A stretch of DNA of 64,000 nt from RUG100 sp050953425 (GCA_050953425.1 JBMNMQ010000007.1:186001-250000), one strand, 5' to 3'. Positions 17,138 through 26,221 are shown, numbered from the stretch's first letter. The notes: generated from the sequence alone by a model not told the origin. Translations and numbers: made by a program.

Positions 17138-18250
17138 ATGGATATCAATCAAATCATTGTTACCATTATGGCGGTCTTTGCCGTCGCCGGCGCCGTCGAT
17201 CGCATCATCGGCAATCGCTTCGGCATCGGTGCACAGTTCGAAGAGGCGTTCAAGGCCATGGGCCCGCTGGCGCTGTCGATGACGGGCATCCTGGTTCTGG
17301 CACCGACGATCGACAAGGTGCTGGGGCCGGTGATTATCCCGCTGTTCAAGGCCATCGGTGCCGACCCCTCGGTGTTTGCCGGACTGTTCTTCGGCACCGA
17401 CATGGGCGGTGCGCCGCTGGCCAAAGAACTGTGCAGCAATACGCAGGCCGGGCAGTTTTCCGGGCTGATCATCAGCTCGATGATGGGTGCCACCTTTGTC
17501 TTCACAATCCCGGTCGGTTTTGAGCTCGCCGGCGCGCATCGCGACGCACTCGCCCGCGGCATCCTGATCGGCATCGTCACGATTCCGATCGGCTGCCTGG
17601 TCGGCGGTCTGGCGGCGGGCTTTTCACTGTCGCTGATCCTTCCCAACCTGATTCCGGTGCTGGTGATCGCGGCGTTGATCGCGGCCGGCCTGCTGAAGAT
17701 CCGCGAGCGGATGGTGCGCGGCTTTCTGATCTTCGGGCGCTTCATCGTCTGTCTCTGCACGGCGGGACTGGCACTGGGCATCCTGCAGACGCTGACCGGC
17801 CTGACGGTGGTCCAGAGCCTCGGCTCGCTGGCGGATGCCTTTGCGGTCGTCGCCAATGTTGTCATCGTGCTGGCGGGCGCGTTCCCGCTGATGTACCTTG
17901 TCACCAAGCTCCTGCGGCGTCCGCTGGCGGCACTGGGCGCCCGCACCGGCATCAACGAGGCGGCCACCGACGGACTGGTGATGACGCTGGCCAATACGGT
18001 GCCGATGTTCACCAGGATCAAGGATATGGACGAACGCGGTCGCGTTCTCAATGCGGCCTTCGGCGTGTCCGCCTGCTTTGTCTTCGGAGATCACCTCGGC
18101 TTTACCGCCAGCTGGGACATGTCGATGATCGTGCCGATGATCTGCGGCAAACTGGCGGGCGGCGTGACCGCGCTGCTGCTGGCGCTGCTGGTGACGCGGC
18201 GCGGCCAAGGAGCAAAAGCCGGGCAGCCGGCCGCGACGGTGCAGGGATAA
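17138..18250 (+). CDS. eutH: EutH-family ethanolamine permease-like protein, copy 2
   Basis: 370 residues; ribosome site ACAGGAG before ATG 17138. The same helices and motifs as copy 1 (SVFAGLFFGTDMGGAPLA, FVFTIPVGFEL, FVFGDHLGFTASWDMSMIV) show a recent paralogue. Most differences are conservative and the C-terminal tail differs (RRGQGAKAGQPAATVQG). Its position only 122 bases after ogt leaves open whether it is read from the repair operon. The two copies may have different substrates or regulation; no eut metabolic gene is seen. Confidence 0.84.
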   Translation: MDINQIIVTIMAVFAVAGAVDRIIGNRFGIGAQFEEAFKAMGPLALSMTGILVLAPTIDKVLGPVIIPLFKAIGADPSVFAGLFFGTDMGGAPLAKELCSNTQAGQFSGLIISSMMGATFVFTIPVGFELAGAHRDALARGILIGIVTIPIGCLVGGLAAGFSLSLILPNLIPVLVIAALIAAGLLKIRERMVRGFLIFGRFIVCLCTAGLALGILQTLTGLTVVQSLGSLADAFAVVANVVIVLAGAFPLMYLVTKLLRRPLAALGARTGINEAATDGLVMTLANTVPMFTRIKDMDERGRVLNAAFGVSACFVFGDHLGFTASWDMSMIVPMICGKLAGGVTALLLALLVTRRGQGAKAGQPAATVQG

Positions 18251-18308
18251 AGCGCCGTCGGCGGCAGGAGGAAGCCGCCGGCCGATGGCATATGCGGAAA
18301 ACGAAAAC

Positions 18309-18345
18309 AGGCACGCCGTCTGCGGCCGTGCCTGCCGGCCTTTTC
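18309..18345 (+). terminator. Probable terminator after eutH copy 2
   Basis: CAGGCACG (18309-18316) pairs with CGTGCCTG (18327-18334), followed by CCGGCCTTTTC. Confidence 0.55.
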
Positions 18346-18351
18346 ATTCCG

Positions 18352-18374
18352 CCGCGCCTTTCCGGCGCGGTTTT
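18352..18374 (+). terminator. Intrinsic terminator upstream of prfA
   Basis: CCGCGCC pairs with GGCGCGG around a TTTCC loop, followed by TTTT and a T-rich stretch. Confidence 0.7.
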
Positions 18375-18442
18375 GCATCTTTTCAACCGTCTGCCGGTAT
18401 GGTAAAATACAAAGTTGAACACGGCAGGAGAAGGAGAAGAAG

Positions 18443-19510
18443 ATGTTCGATAAATTAGATTTTATCACCGATAAATACAATGAACTGACAAAAAAGTGCG
18501 CCGACCCCGAGATCATCGCCAACCAGCCGGTCTGGCAGAAGTACGCCCGCGAGATGGGTGAGATCGAACCGGTGGTCAAGAAATACGAAGAATACAAGAA
18601 AGTGCGTAGCGGCATCGATGACGCCAAAGAGCTGCTGGAAGAGAGCGGCTCCGACGAGGAGATGCGCGAGCTGGCCAAGGCCGAGCTGTCCGAGCTGGAG
18701 GAGCAGGTGGACCCGCTTGAAGAGGAGCTCAAAGTGCTGCTGTTGCCCAAGGATCCCAACGACGAGCGCAACGTCATCCTCGAGATCCGCGCCGGCACCG
18801 GCGGCGACGAAGCGGCGCTCTTCGGCGCCGATCTGCTGCGCATGTACACGATGTACGCGGAGAACCGCGGCTGGAAGACGGAGCTGATGGAAGCCAGCGA
18901 GACCGACATCGGCGGCATCAAGGAGGCGGTCATGCTGATCAAGGGCAGGGGCGCTTACTCCCGGCTCAAGTACGAGAGCGGCGCGCACCGCGTTCAGCGC
19001 GTGCCCGAGACCGAGTCCTCGGGCCGTATCCATACCAGTGCGGCAACGGTGGCGGTGCTGCCGGAGGTCGACGACGTCGAAGTGGATCTCGATCCCAACG
19101 ACGTGCGCGTCGATGTTTACCGCGCTTCCGGCAACGGCGGTCAGTGCGTCAATACGACCGACTCGGCGGTGCGTCTGACCCATGAGCCGACCGGTCTGGT
19201 GGTCACCTGCCAGGACGAGAAATCGCAGATCAAGAACAAGGAAAAGGCTTTCAAGGTTCTGCGCTCCCGGCTCTACGACCTGAAAATGCAGGAGCAGAAC
19301 AAGGAGATCGCCGACCAGCGCAAGAGCATGGTCGGCAGCGGCGACCGCTCGGAGCGCATCCGCACCTACAACTTTCCGCAGGGGCGGGTTTCCGACCACC
19401 GCACCGGCGCGACGATCTACAAGCTGGAGAACTTCCTCGACGGCGACATGGATGAAATTATCGACGGTCTGATCACCGAGGATCAGGCGGAAAGGATGAA
19501 GGAGTTCTGA
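18443..19510 (+). CDS. prfA: Peptide chain release factor 1
   Basis: 355 residues, normal RF1 length. It reads UAA and UAG and triggers peptide release at the ribosome. The GGQ catalytic motif is at about 232-234 (SGNGGQCVNTTDSA), and the RF1-specific codon-recognition region RVPETESSGRIHTS (PxT type) is present. Site AGGAGAAGGAGAAG before ATG. It begins the housekeeping run and overlaps the next gene by one base (TGATG). prmC, which methylates the GGQ glutamine and usually follows prfA in Firmicutes, is not in this cluster. Confidence 0.97.
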   Translation: MFDKLDFITDKYNELTKKCADPEIIANQPVWQKYAREMGEIEPVVKKYEEYKKVRSGIDDAKELLEESGSDEEMRELAKAELSELEEQVDPLEEELKVLLLPKDPNDERNVILEIRAGTGGDEAALFGADLLRMYTMYAENRGWKTELMEASETDIGGIKEAVMLIKGRGAYSRLKYESGAHRVQRVPETESSGRIHTSAATVAVLPEVDDVEVDLDPNDVRVDVYRASGNGGQCVNTTDSAVRLTHEPTGLVVTCQDEKSQIKNKEKAFKVLRSRLYDLKMQEQNKEIADQRKSMVGSGDRSERIRTYNFPQGRVSDHRTGATIYKLENFLDGDMDEIIDGLITEDQAERMKEF

Positions 19511-20556
19511 TGGAGACGAAAATTCTCGACTGCACGGCGGAGAACATCCGCCTGGCGGCGAAGGTGATCCGCGACGGCGGCCTGGTGGCTTTCCCGACCG
19601 AGACGGTCTACGGCCTCGGCGCCGACGCGTTCAACGCCGACGCGGTGCGGCGCGTCTATGCCGCCAAGGGGCGGCCCAGCGACAACCCGATGATCGTGCA
19701 CATCGCGCGGGCCAGCGACCTGGGTCAGCTGACCCCGATGCTCAGCGAGGACATCGTCAAGCTGGCCGACAACTTCTGGCCCGGCCCGCTGACGATGGTG
19801 CTGCGGAAAAAAGATCCGGTGCCGAAGACCACAACCGGCGGCCTCGATACCGTCGCCGTGCGCCTGCCCGACCATCCCGCCGCGCGCGACCTGATCAACT
19901 ATGCGGGCACGCCGATTGCGGCGCCGTCGGCCAACATCAGCGGCCGGCCCAGTCCGACGAAGGCGGAGCACGTGATCCACGACCTCGACGGCAAGGTGGA
20001 CATCATCCTGGCCGGCGACGACTGCCGCGTCGGCATCGAGTCGACGGTGCTCGACCTCACCGGCGAGACGCCGATGGTGCTGCGCCCGGGCATCGTCACC
20101 CCGGAGCAGATCGAGGCGACGCTGGGGAGAAAAGTCGTGTTCGATCCGGCCCTGCGGCAGCGTCCCACGGAGGCTGAGCGGAAAGACCGCGATCAAGACA
20201 GCGAATTCCGGCCCAAGGCGCCGGGCATGAAATACAAGCATTACGCACCCAGGGCCGACATGCTCGTCGTCGAAGGGCAGCGCAGTGCGGTTAAACGCGA
20301 AATTGAGCGCCTGCGGGCGCTGAATGAAAATCTCGGCAACAAGGTCGGCGTCATCCTCTTTGAGGAGCAGGCTTTCGTCGAGGCGGCGCATGAGTTCTTT
20401 GCCGATCTCCGCGCGCTCGACGAAGAGGGCGTGGACCTGATCCTGGCCGGCGCCATGGCGGATACCGACAGCGTCGGCTTTGCGGTTATGAACCGCATGC
20501 TCAAGAGTGCCGGCTACAACATTGTCAAAGCGAGAGGAGAAGAAATCGAACCATGA
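19510..20556 (+). CDS. Threonylcarbamoyl-AMP synthase (Sua5 long form)
   Basis: 348 residues: an N-terminal YrdC domain (about 1-200; GLVAFPTETVYGLGADA, AAKGRPSDNPMIVH, APSANISGRPSPT) and a C-terminal Sua5 domain introduced by SEFRPKAPGMKYKHYAP. It makes threonylcarbamoyl-AMP from threonine, bicarbonate and ATP for t6A37 modification of tRNA. The start overlaps the prfA stop by one base, and its own stop overlaps rpiB by four (ATGA), so the three are translationally coupled. Confidence 0.95.
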   Translation: METKILDCTAENIRLAAKVIRDGGLVAFPTETVYGLGADAFNADAVRRVYAAKGRPSDNPMIVHIARASDLGQLTPMLSEDIVKLADNFWPGPLTMVLRKKDPVPKTTTGGLDTVAVRLPDHPAARDLINYAGTPIAAPSANISGRPSPTKAEHVIHDLDGKVDIILAGDDCRVGIESTVLDLTGETPMVLRPGIVTPEQIEATLGRKVVFDPALRQRPTEAERKDRDQDSEFRPKAPGMKYKHYAPRADMLVVEGQRSAVKREIERLRALNENLGNKVGVILFEEQAFVEAAHEFFADLRALDEEGVDLILAGAMADTDSVGFAVMNRMLKSAGYNIVKARGEEIEP

Positions 20557-20993
20557 AGATTGCAATTGCCTGTGACCACGGCGGCTATGAACTGAAGGAA
20601 ATGATCGCCGGCATGCTCGACGGCCTGGACATCCGGGTTGTCGATGTCGGCCCGGAAAAGCTGGACCCGGATGACGATTATCCGGAATACGGCTTTCGCT
20701 GCGGCGAAGTGGTCGCCGCCGGCGAGGTGGACGGCGGCATCGTCGTCTGCGGCAGCGGCATCGGCATTTCGATCGCCGCCAACAAAGTCAAGGGCGTGCG
20801 CTGCGCCCTCTGCACCAGCAGGGAAATGGCCGAACTGGCACGCCGTCATAACGATGCCAATATGATCGCGCTCGGCGGCCGAACGACGGATCCCGTCACG
20901 GCGATGGGCATTGTGGAAACGTGGCTGAACACGGAATTTGAAGGCGGACGTCACCAGCGACGCGTCGATAAATTGAACCATTACGGAGACTAG
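20553..20993 (+). CDS. rpiB: Ribose-5-phosphate isomerase B
   Basis: 146 residues. It interconverts ribose 5-phosphate and ribulose 5-phosphate. Family features: N-terminal ACDHGGYELKE, central CGSGIGISIAANKVKGVRCALC with the active-site cysteine, and HNDANMIALGGR. The N-terminal CDHGG motif and genomic position next to sua5 and upp favour RpiB over galactose-6-phosphate isomerase LacA/B. It overlaps sua5 by four bases, and ends 102 bases before upp; that gap is a GC-rich stretch with short GGCGCCG repeats. Confidence 0.93.
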   Translation: MKIAIACDHGGYELKEMIAGMLDGLDIRVVDVGPEKLDPDDDYPEYGFRCGEVVAAGEVDGGIVVCGSGIGISIAANKVKGVRCALCTSREMAELARRHNDANMIALGGRTTDPVTAMGIVETWLNTEFEGGRHQRRVDKLNHYGD

Positions 20994-21095
20994 CAGCTGC
21001 AGATATGGCGCGCCGCAGGACCGGCGCCCGGCGCCGCGGGATCGGCGTCCGGCGGCACGGCTCCGCGGCGGGCAGTACAGGAAGGAAAGGTTAAG

Positions 21096-21725
21096 ATGAG
21101 CAAAGTATACGTATTCGATCACCCGCTGATTCAGCATAAAACGGCGCTGCTGCGCATGAAGGAAACCGGCACCAAGGATTTCCGCGAACTCACCAGGGAA
21201 ATCGCGATGCTGATGGGGTATGAGGCGACCCGCAATCTGCCGCTCAAATCGGTCGAAATCGAGACGCCGATGCAGGCGACGACGGTCAACATGCTGGCCG
21301 GCGAAGACATCGCCGTGGTGCCGATTCTCCGCGCCGGGCTGGGCCTGGTCGACGGCATGCTGGCGCTGATCCCCAATGCCAAAGTCGGTCACATCGGGCT
21401 CTACCGCGATCCCGAGACGCACCAGCCGGTCGAGTACTACTGCAAGATGCCGGACGACATCGGCAAGCGGGAAATCTTTGTCGTCGATCCGATGCTGGCC
21501 ACCGGCGGCTCCGCCGTCGCGGCCATCGACTTCATCAAGCAGCGGGGCGGCCGGAAAATCATCTTCATGTGCCTGATTGCCGCGCCCGAAGGCATCGAAG
21601 CTCTGCAGAAGGCACATCCGGACGTCGACATTTTCATTGCCGCCAAGGATGAGGGGCTCAATGAAAACGCCTATATCCTGCCCGGTCTCGGCGATGCCGG
21701 CGACCGACTCTACGGAACAAAATAA
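21096..21725 (+). CDS. upp: Uracil phosphoribosyltransferase
   Basis: 209 residues, standard length. It converts uracil and PRPP to UMP in pyrimidine salvage. The PRPP-binding loop reads VVDPMLATGGSA and the C-terminal uracil-binding YILPGLGDAGDRLYGT is intact. Site AGGAAAGG before ATG 21096. It closes the prfA-sua5-rpiB-upp order common in Firmicutes. Confidence 0.97.
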   Translation: MSKVYVFDHPLIQHKTALLRMKETGTKDFRELTREIAMLMGYEATRNLPLKSVEIETPMQATTVNMLAGEDIAVVPILRAGLGLVDGMLALIPNAKVGHIGLYRDPETHQPVEYYCKMPDDIGKREIFVVDPMLATGGSAVAAIDFIKQRGGRKIIFMCLIAAPEGIEALQKAHPDVDIFIAAKDEGLNENAYILPGLGDAGDRLYGTK

Positions 21726-21763
21726 CCGCTGCGGGGCAGCAGAGAGAAAGGGATACACAATCC

Positions 21764-23083
21764 ATGAATTTAATACCGGATAATGTAAGCGAGCACACCA
21801 ATGTCTTTGACGTGCTCAAGGAACGCGGCTTTATCGAGCAGTGCACGCACGAGGAGGAAATCCGCGAACTGCTGGGCAGAGACAAAATCAAATTCTATAT
21901 CGGCTTCGATCCGACCGCCGACTGCCTGCACGTCGGCCATTTCATGCAGGTCATCATCATGATGTACATGCAGAAATTCGGCCATACGCCGGTGGTGCTG
22001 CTGGGCGGCGGCACGGCAATGGTCGGCGACCCGTCGGGACGCACCGATATGCGGCAGATGATGACGCGGGAAACGATCGACCACAACGTCGCGCAGTTCC
22101 GCCGCATCTTCAGCCGCTTCCTCGATTTCGACGAGGAGTACGAGTACTTCGGCGCCCAGCCGGGCAGGGCGGCGGCGGCCAACAAGGAGCCGGAGCCGGG
22201 AAAGGCGATCTGCATCGACAACGCCAGCTGGCTGCTCAAGCTCAATTACGTCGACTTTATCCGCGACATCGGCCGCCATTTCTCCGTCAACAACATGCTG
22301 CGCGCCGAGTGCTTTCGGCAGCGCCTGGAGAAAGGCCTGTCGTTTCTGGAATTCAACTATATGCTGATGCAGGCCTACGACTTCATGGTGATGGCGCGCG
22401 ACATCGATGTGAAGATGGAATTCGGCGGCAACGACCAGTGGTCGAACATGCTGGCCGGCGTCGATCTCTGCCGCCGCGAACTGGACAAGCAGGTCTACGC
22501 GATGACGTTCTCGCTGCTGACCACCAGCGAGGGCAAAAAGATGGGCAAAACACAGAAAGGTGCGCTCTGGCTCGACCCGGCGCGCACGTCCCCGTATGAA
22601 TTCTTCCAGTACTGGCGCAACGTCGATGACGCCGATGTCAGCAAATGTCTGCGCATGCTGACGTTCCTGCCGATGGACGAGGTTCGCCGCCTCTCGGCGC
22701 TGGAAGGCGCCGAACTGAACCATGCCAAGGAAGTGCTGGCCTTTGAAGTGACCAAGCTGGTGCACGGCGAAGAGGCGGCGCAGCAGGCGCTCGACGGCGC
22801 GCGGGCGGCGTTCGGAGGAGGCGGCAGCGCGGATAATATGCCGACGACGAAGATGGAAGCGGCGCGCTTCGACGGTGAGGGCGAGGGCCTCGTCAACCTG
22901 CTGCGCGAAGTTGGACTCGTGCCCAGCAACAGCGAGGGCTTCCGCACGATCAAGCAGGGCGGGCTGCGCCTCAACGGCGAGCAGGTCAAGGATCCCAAGC
23001 GCCGTGTGACCGCGGCGGACTTTGCCGACGGCAAGCTGCTGATCCAGAAGGGCAAGAAGAAATTCCACCGGATTGAAATCTGA
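21764..23083 (+). CDS. tyrS: Tyrosyl-tRNA synthetase
   Basis: 439 residues. Class I synthetase that charges tRNA-Tyr. The HIGH-like motif is CLHVGH (about residues 51-56), the tyrosine-binding region GGNDQWSNMLAG is present, and the KMSKS loop reads KKMGKTQKG. A C-terminal S4 RNA-binding domain (about 370-439) ends in GKKKFHRIEI. Residues around AAANKEPEPGKAICIDNASW form a short insertion typical of the TyrS class that includes many Clostridia. No T-box is seen in the 38-base gap after upp, so it may be read from the upstream operon. dtd follows. Confidence 0.96.
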   Translation: MNLIPDNVSEHTNVFDVLKERGFIEQCTHEEEIRELLGRDKIKFYIGFDPTADCLHVGHFMQVIIMMYMQKFGHTPVVLLGGGTAMVGDPSGRTDMRQMMTRETIDHNVAQFRRIFSRFLDFDEEYEYFGAQPGRAAAANKEPEPGKAICIDNASWLLKLNYVDFIRDIGRHFSVNNMLRAECFRQRLEKGLSFLEFNYMLMQAYDFMVMARDIDVKMEFGGNDQWSNMLAGVDLCRRELDKQVYAMTFSLLTTSEGKKMGKTQKGALWLDPARTSPYEFFQYWRNVDDADVSKCLRMLTFLPMDEVRRLSALEGAELNHAKEVLAFEVTKLVHGEEAAQQALDGARAAFGGGGSADNMPTTKMEAARFDGEGEGLVNLLREVGLVPSNSEGFRTIKQGGLRLNGEQVKDPKRRVTAADFADGKLLIQKGKKKFHRIEI

Positions 23084-23205
23084 GCGGCGGTGAGGACAAG
23101 CGGGCCCTGCTGCCCGGCGCGGCGCCGTCCGCCCGGCACAGAGCGGCGGCAGTGCGGCAGTGATCTGCCGCCTGCCCGGAAAACGGCTGCGGCCGGGGAG
23201 GAACG

Positions 23206-23667
23206 ATGAAATTCGTCATTCAGAGAGTGCTGGAGAGCAGCGTCGCCGTCGACGGCGAGGTCTGCGGCCGCATCGGCCGCGGGCTGCTGGTGCTGGTCGG
23301 CATCGGCCGCGAGGACAACGAGGAAATCGCCGATAAATTTGTGCGCAAGCTGCTCGGCCTGCGCATTTTTGCCGACGCCGACGGGAAGACGAATCTTTCC
23401 CTCGCCGACGTCGACGGGGAGCTGCTGCTGGTCTCGCAGTTCACCCTCTACGCGGACTGCCGCCGCGGCAACCGCCCCAGCTTTACCGAGGCCGGCGAGC
23501 CGCAGCGGGCCGAGGAACTGTACAACTACATCGTCGACGCCTGCCGCCGCACGGTGCCGGTCGTCGAGACCGGCCGCTACGGGGCGGACATGAAGGTGTC
23601 GCTGGTCAACGACGGCCCGTTCACGATCCTGCTCGACGAACGCCTGCTGGGACCGCGGCGCGGCTGA
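23206..23667 (+). CDS. dtd: D-aminoacyl-tRNA deacylase
   Basis: 153 residues. It hydrolyses D-aminoacyl-tRNAs such as D-Tyr-tRNA-Tyr and also mischarged Gly-tRNA-Ala. The two family motifs are clear: SQFTLYADCRRGNRPSF and, near the end, LVNDGPFTI (the GP motif). Site GGGAGGA before ATG 23206. Its place right after tyrS makes proofreading of tyrosine charging the obvious link. Confidence 0.96.
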   Translation: MKFVIQRVLESSVAVDGEVCGRIGRGLLVLVGIGREDNEEIADKFVRKLLGLRIFADADGKTNLSLADVDGELLLVSQFTLYADCRRGNRPSFTEAGEPQRAEELYNYIVDACRRTVPVVETGRYGADMKVSLVNDGPFTILLDERLLGPRRG

Positions 23668-23824
23668 CGGCGGGCCGGCGCGGGCGCGGGGCGGAAATTC
23701 ACATGAGCGGGTCAAAGCGGCCGCGGCGCATGGCGGACGGCGCGACGGCATGCGGAACGCGGCATCCCGCAGCGGACTGCGGCGGACAGACCGCTGCGGC
23801 CCGCGACAGAAAGGCAGAAACACC

Positions 23825-24700
23825 ATGAACAGGGGAACAGACAACGGCAGCCGCCTGAAGATCGGCTGCCATCTTTCGGCGGCGCGCGGCTATGTGCATA
23901 TGGCCGAGGAAGCGCGCCGGATCGACGCTGCGACGCTCGCGTTCTTTACCCGCAATCCGCGCGGGGGAAAATCAAAGGCGCTCGACGAAGAAGACGTCCG
24001 CCGCTTTCTGGCCATGGCCGAGGAGGATGATCTGCAGACGCTGGTCGCTCACGCGCCCTATACGATGAACGCCTGCTCGGCGACGAAGAAGACGCGCGCC
24101 TTTGCCTTTACGGCGATGCGCGAGGATCTCGAACGGTTGGAATATCTGCCCGGCAATTACTACAATTTTCATCCCGGCAGCCATACCGGCCAGGGCATGG
24201 AGAAGGGCATCGAGGAGATCATTGAAGTGCTCAACACGGTGATGACGGCGGAGCAGCACACGACCGTGCTGCTGGAGACGATGGCCGGCAAGGGCAGCGA
24301 AGTCGGCAGCCGCTTTGAAGAACTGGCGGCGATCATCGCCGGCGCCGAGCATCGCGAGCATCTCGGCGTCTGCATGGATTCCTGCCATCTCAGCGACGCC
24401 GGCTACGACATCATCGGCGATCTCGACGGCGTGCTGGAGGAATTCGACCGCGTTGTCGGCCTCTCGTATCTCAAGGCGATGCACCTCAACGACAGCCTCA
24501 ATCCGCCCGGTTCGCACAAGGACCGCCACGCCTGCATCGGTGAGGGGACGCTGGGACTGGAGACCTTCCGCCGCATCGTCAACCACCCGCAGCTGCGCGA
24601 CCTGCCGTTCATCCTCGAGACGCCGAACGATCTCGACGGCTGGGCGCGCGAAATCCGCCTGCTGCGCGGCATGCGCGGCGAAGAGCCGGCGGAGGACTAA
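23825..24700 (+). CDS. nfo: Endonuclease IV (AP endonuclease)
   Basis: 291 residues from ATG 23825; an upstream in-frame start at 23750 would add a low-complexity Arg-rich stretch. A TIM-barrel nuclease that cuts at abasic sites in base excision repair. Three-zinc-site ligands are visible in order: HAPY, NFHPGSH, LLETMAGKG, CMDSCHLSDAG, HLNDS, DRHACIGEG, and a final ILETP. It joins ada-alkA, ogt and xth as repair functions in this window. A 16-bp tandem repeat and a terminator follow. Confidence 0.93.
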   Translation: MNRGTDNGSRLKIGCHLSAARGYVHMAEEARRIDAATLAFFTRNPRGGKSKALDEEDVRRFLAMAEEDDLQTLVAHAPYTMNACSATKKTRAFAFTAMREDLERLEYLPGNYYNFHPGSHTGQGMEKGIEEIIEVLNTVMTAEQHTTVLLETMAGKGSEVGSRFEELAAIIAGAEHREHLGVCMDSCHLSDAGYDIIGDLDGVLEEFDRVVGLSYLKAMHLNDSLNPPGSHKDRHACIGEGTLGLETFRRIVNHPQLRDLPFILETPNDLDGWAREIRLLRGMRGEEPAED

Positions 24701-24710
24701 GCCGACGGAA

Positions 24711-24758
24711 CGCTGATTCCGCGAAAGGCTGATTCCGCGAAACGCTGATTCCGCGAAG
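24711..24758. repeat. 16-bp tandem repeat, 3 copies
   Basis: GCTGATTCCGCGAAA plus one base, at 24711, 24727 and 24743, immediately after the nfo stop. Confidence 0.85.
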
Positions 24759-24818
24759 GGCCGGCTCTGCGGGAGATGCAAAGCAGCCGACGGCGATGCC
24801 GTTTCCCGGGACGCACGG

Positions 24819-24848
24819 AAAAAAACGACCGCTGAACGGTCGTTTTTT
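24819..24848. terminator. Bidirectional intrinsic terminator
   Basis: ACGACCG and CGGTCGT pair around CTGAA, flanked by an A run and a T run; it separates the convergent nfo and ATP-grasp genes. Confidence 0.88.
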
Positions 24849-24927
24849 GATTCCCTTCCCGATCGCAGGCGTTGCGGCAGTGTCGGCCATGTCCCTGCCG
24901 CCTGTGCGGACGCCGCCGCACGGTCCG

Positions 24928-26139
24928 CTATTCTTCCGGCGGCATCCAGGTTTTGAAGGCCTTGTAGTGGCGATGGATGTTGTGCCAGATGCGCAGGCGC
25001 CGCATCAGGCCGTTGTCGGGCTTGTAGAGCAGCGGATTGACATACTTGCCGGTATCGAAGAGGATCTGCATGCGGTGCCGGTATTCATCGGAGCGCACGT
25101 AGGTGAAGGCGACTTTCTTCGGCACCACGAGCCAGAGATTCTCTTCGTCGACGTATTCGAATTCCAGCGGCTTGTTCTCGATGTAGTCTTCGACGAGATA
25201 GCGGGCGATGTTGCCGCCGGAGCCGGTGACGTAGTAGTTGCTGCGCCCCTGGCGGGTATTGATCTCGAAGACCTTGTACTTGCCGTCGCGGCGGTCGTAC
25301 TTGATGTCAAGGTTGGAGTAGCCGACATAGTGCAGGCTGTCCAGCAGCCGCCGTATTTTTTCTTCCAGTTCGGTATTGTGTTCGGTGATGATGACGGCGT
25401 GGTTGCCGCTGCCGTGCGGCGTGTGCTCCTCGAGGAGTACATGGCCGAGGCACTGCATTTTGACTTTGCCGTGCCGGTCGGAGTAGTTGGTCAGCACGCG
25501 CATATAGGTGTCGCCGCCGGGAATGAAGTTCTGAATGATGATCGAGCCGTCGTAACCGGCGTCATAGATGTCGCTGAGCACGCCGCGGACGTCATCGAAG
25601 GTGTCGAGGCGGTAGACCTTCTGCTGAGAAGCAAAGGGATGGCGCCAGTATTCGATGCTGTCGGCCGGCTTGACGATGAACGGGCCGCCGAACGGCAGTT
25701 CAAATTCCAATCCCATCTCCCGTCTGTGGACAAAGGTATCGGGGTAGTCGATGCCGGTCTCCTCGCAGAGCTGGTAGAATTTTTCCTTGTTGATCAGGTC
25801 GTGCATCAGGTCGACGTCGATGCAGGGGGCGATGACGTTGTCCGGAAGCTCCGCCTTGCAGGCGCTGACCAGTTCGACGTAGCTGTCGCCGCAGCCGATC
25901 AGAAAGACGGTCTGATCGCTGTGCGCCGCCGCAAATTCCCTCACCAGACGCAGAAACGTATCCTTCTCGTCAGCCTGTTCGACGGCGTGGTAGTCGATGA
26001 TTTTACTGTTCATGCAGGGCCCGGTCGGGTATTTCCCGTATGCCGTGGAAGTGATCCCGTACTGCTCGTGGAAGGCACGGGCGACGCTGCAGACATTGAT
26101 GTCCCCCGCAAACAGCAGGGGCGTGAATGATTTTTTCAT
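24928..26139 (-). CDS. ATP-grasp carboxylate-amine ligase family protein, substrate unknown
   Basis: 403 residues, site AAAGGAGA before ATG 26139. An N-terminal Rossmann-like part (about 1-115) opens with TPLLFAGDINVCSVARAFHEQ, followed by an ATP-grasp core: FIVKPADS (ATP-binding Lys), IIIQNFIPGGDTYMRV, HAVIITEHN, SNLDIKYD and the metal-binding FEINTRQGRSNY. Such enzymes join a carboxylate to an amine through an acyl phosphate. In Firmicutes, similar stand-alone ligases make peptidoglycan cross-bridges or dipeptides, but the acceptor cannot be told from sequence. The single-gene unit has its own promoter and terminator. It is not a biotin carboxylase or D-Ala ligase by motif. Confidence 0.72.
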   Translation of the reverse strand: MKKSFTPLLFAGDINVCSVARAFHEQYGITSTAYGKYPTGPCMNSKIIDYHAVEQADEKDTFLRLVREFAAAHSDQTVFLIGCGDSYVELVSACKAELPDNVIAPCIDVDLMHDLINKEKFYQLCEETGIDYPDTFVHRREMGLEFELPFGGPFIVKPADSIEYWRHPFASQQKVYRLDTFDDVRGVLSDIYDAGYDGSIIIQNFIPGGDTYMRVLTNYSDRHGKVKMQCLGHVLLEEHTPHGSGNHAVIITEHNTELEEKIRRLLDSLHYVGYSNLDIKYDRRDGKYKVFEINTRQGRSNYYVTGSGGNIARYLVEDYIENKPLEFEYVDEENLWLVVPKKVAFTYVRSDEYRHRMQILFDTGKYVNPLLYKPDNGLMRRLRIWHNIHRHYKAFKTWMPPEE

Positions 26140-26192
26140 GGTCTCTCCTTTGCCGCGCGGCCGGATGCCGGCGCGGTCTCGTTATGGCTCTT

Positions 26193-26221
26193 ATTATAGC
26201 CCCTTTGCGCGGCCGGTGCAA
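26193..26221 (-). promoter_or_regulatory. Promoter of the ATP-grasp ligase gene
   Basis: TTGCAC (26221-26216), 17-bp spacer, TATAAT (26198-26193) on the minus strand. Confidence 0.7.
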
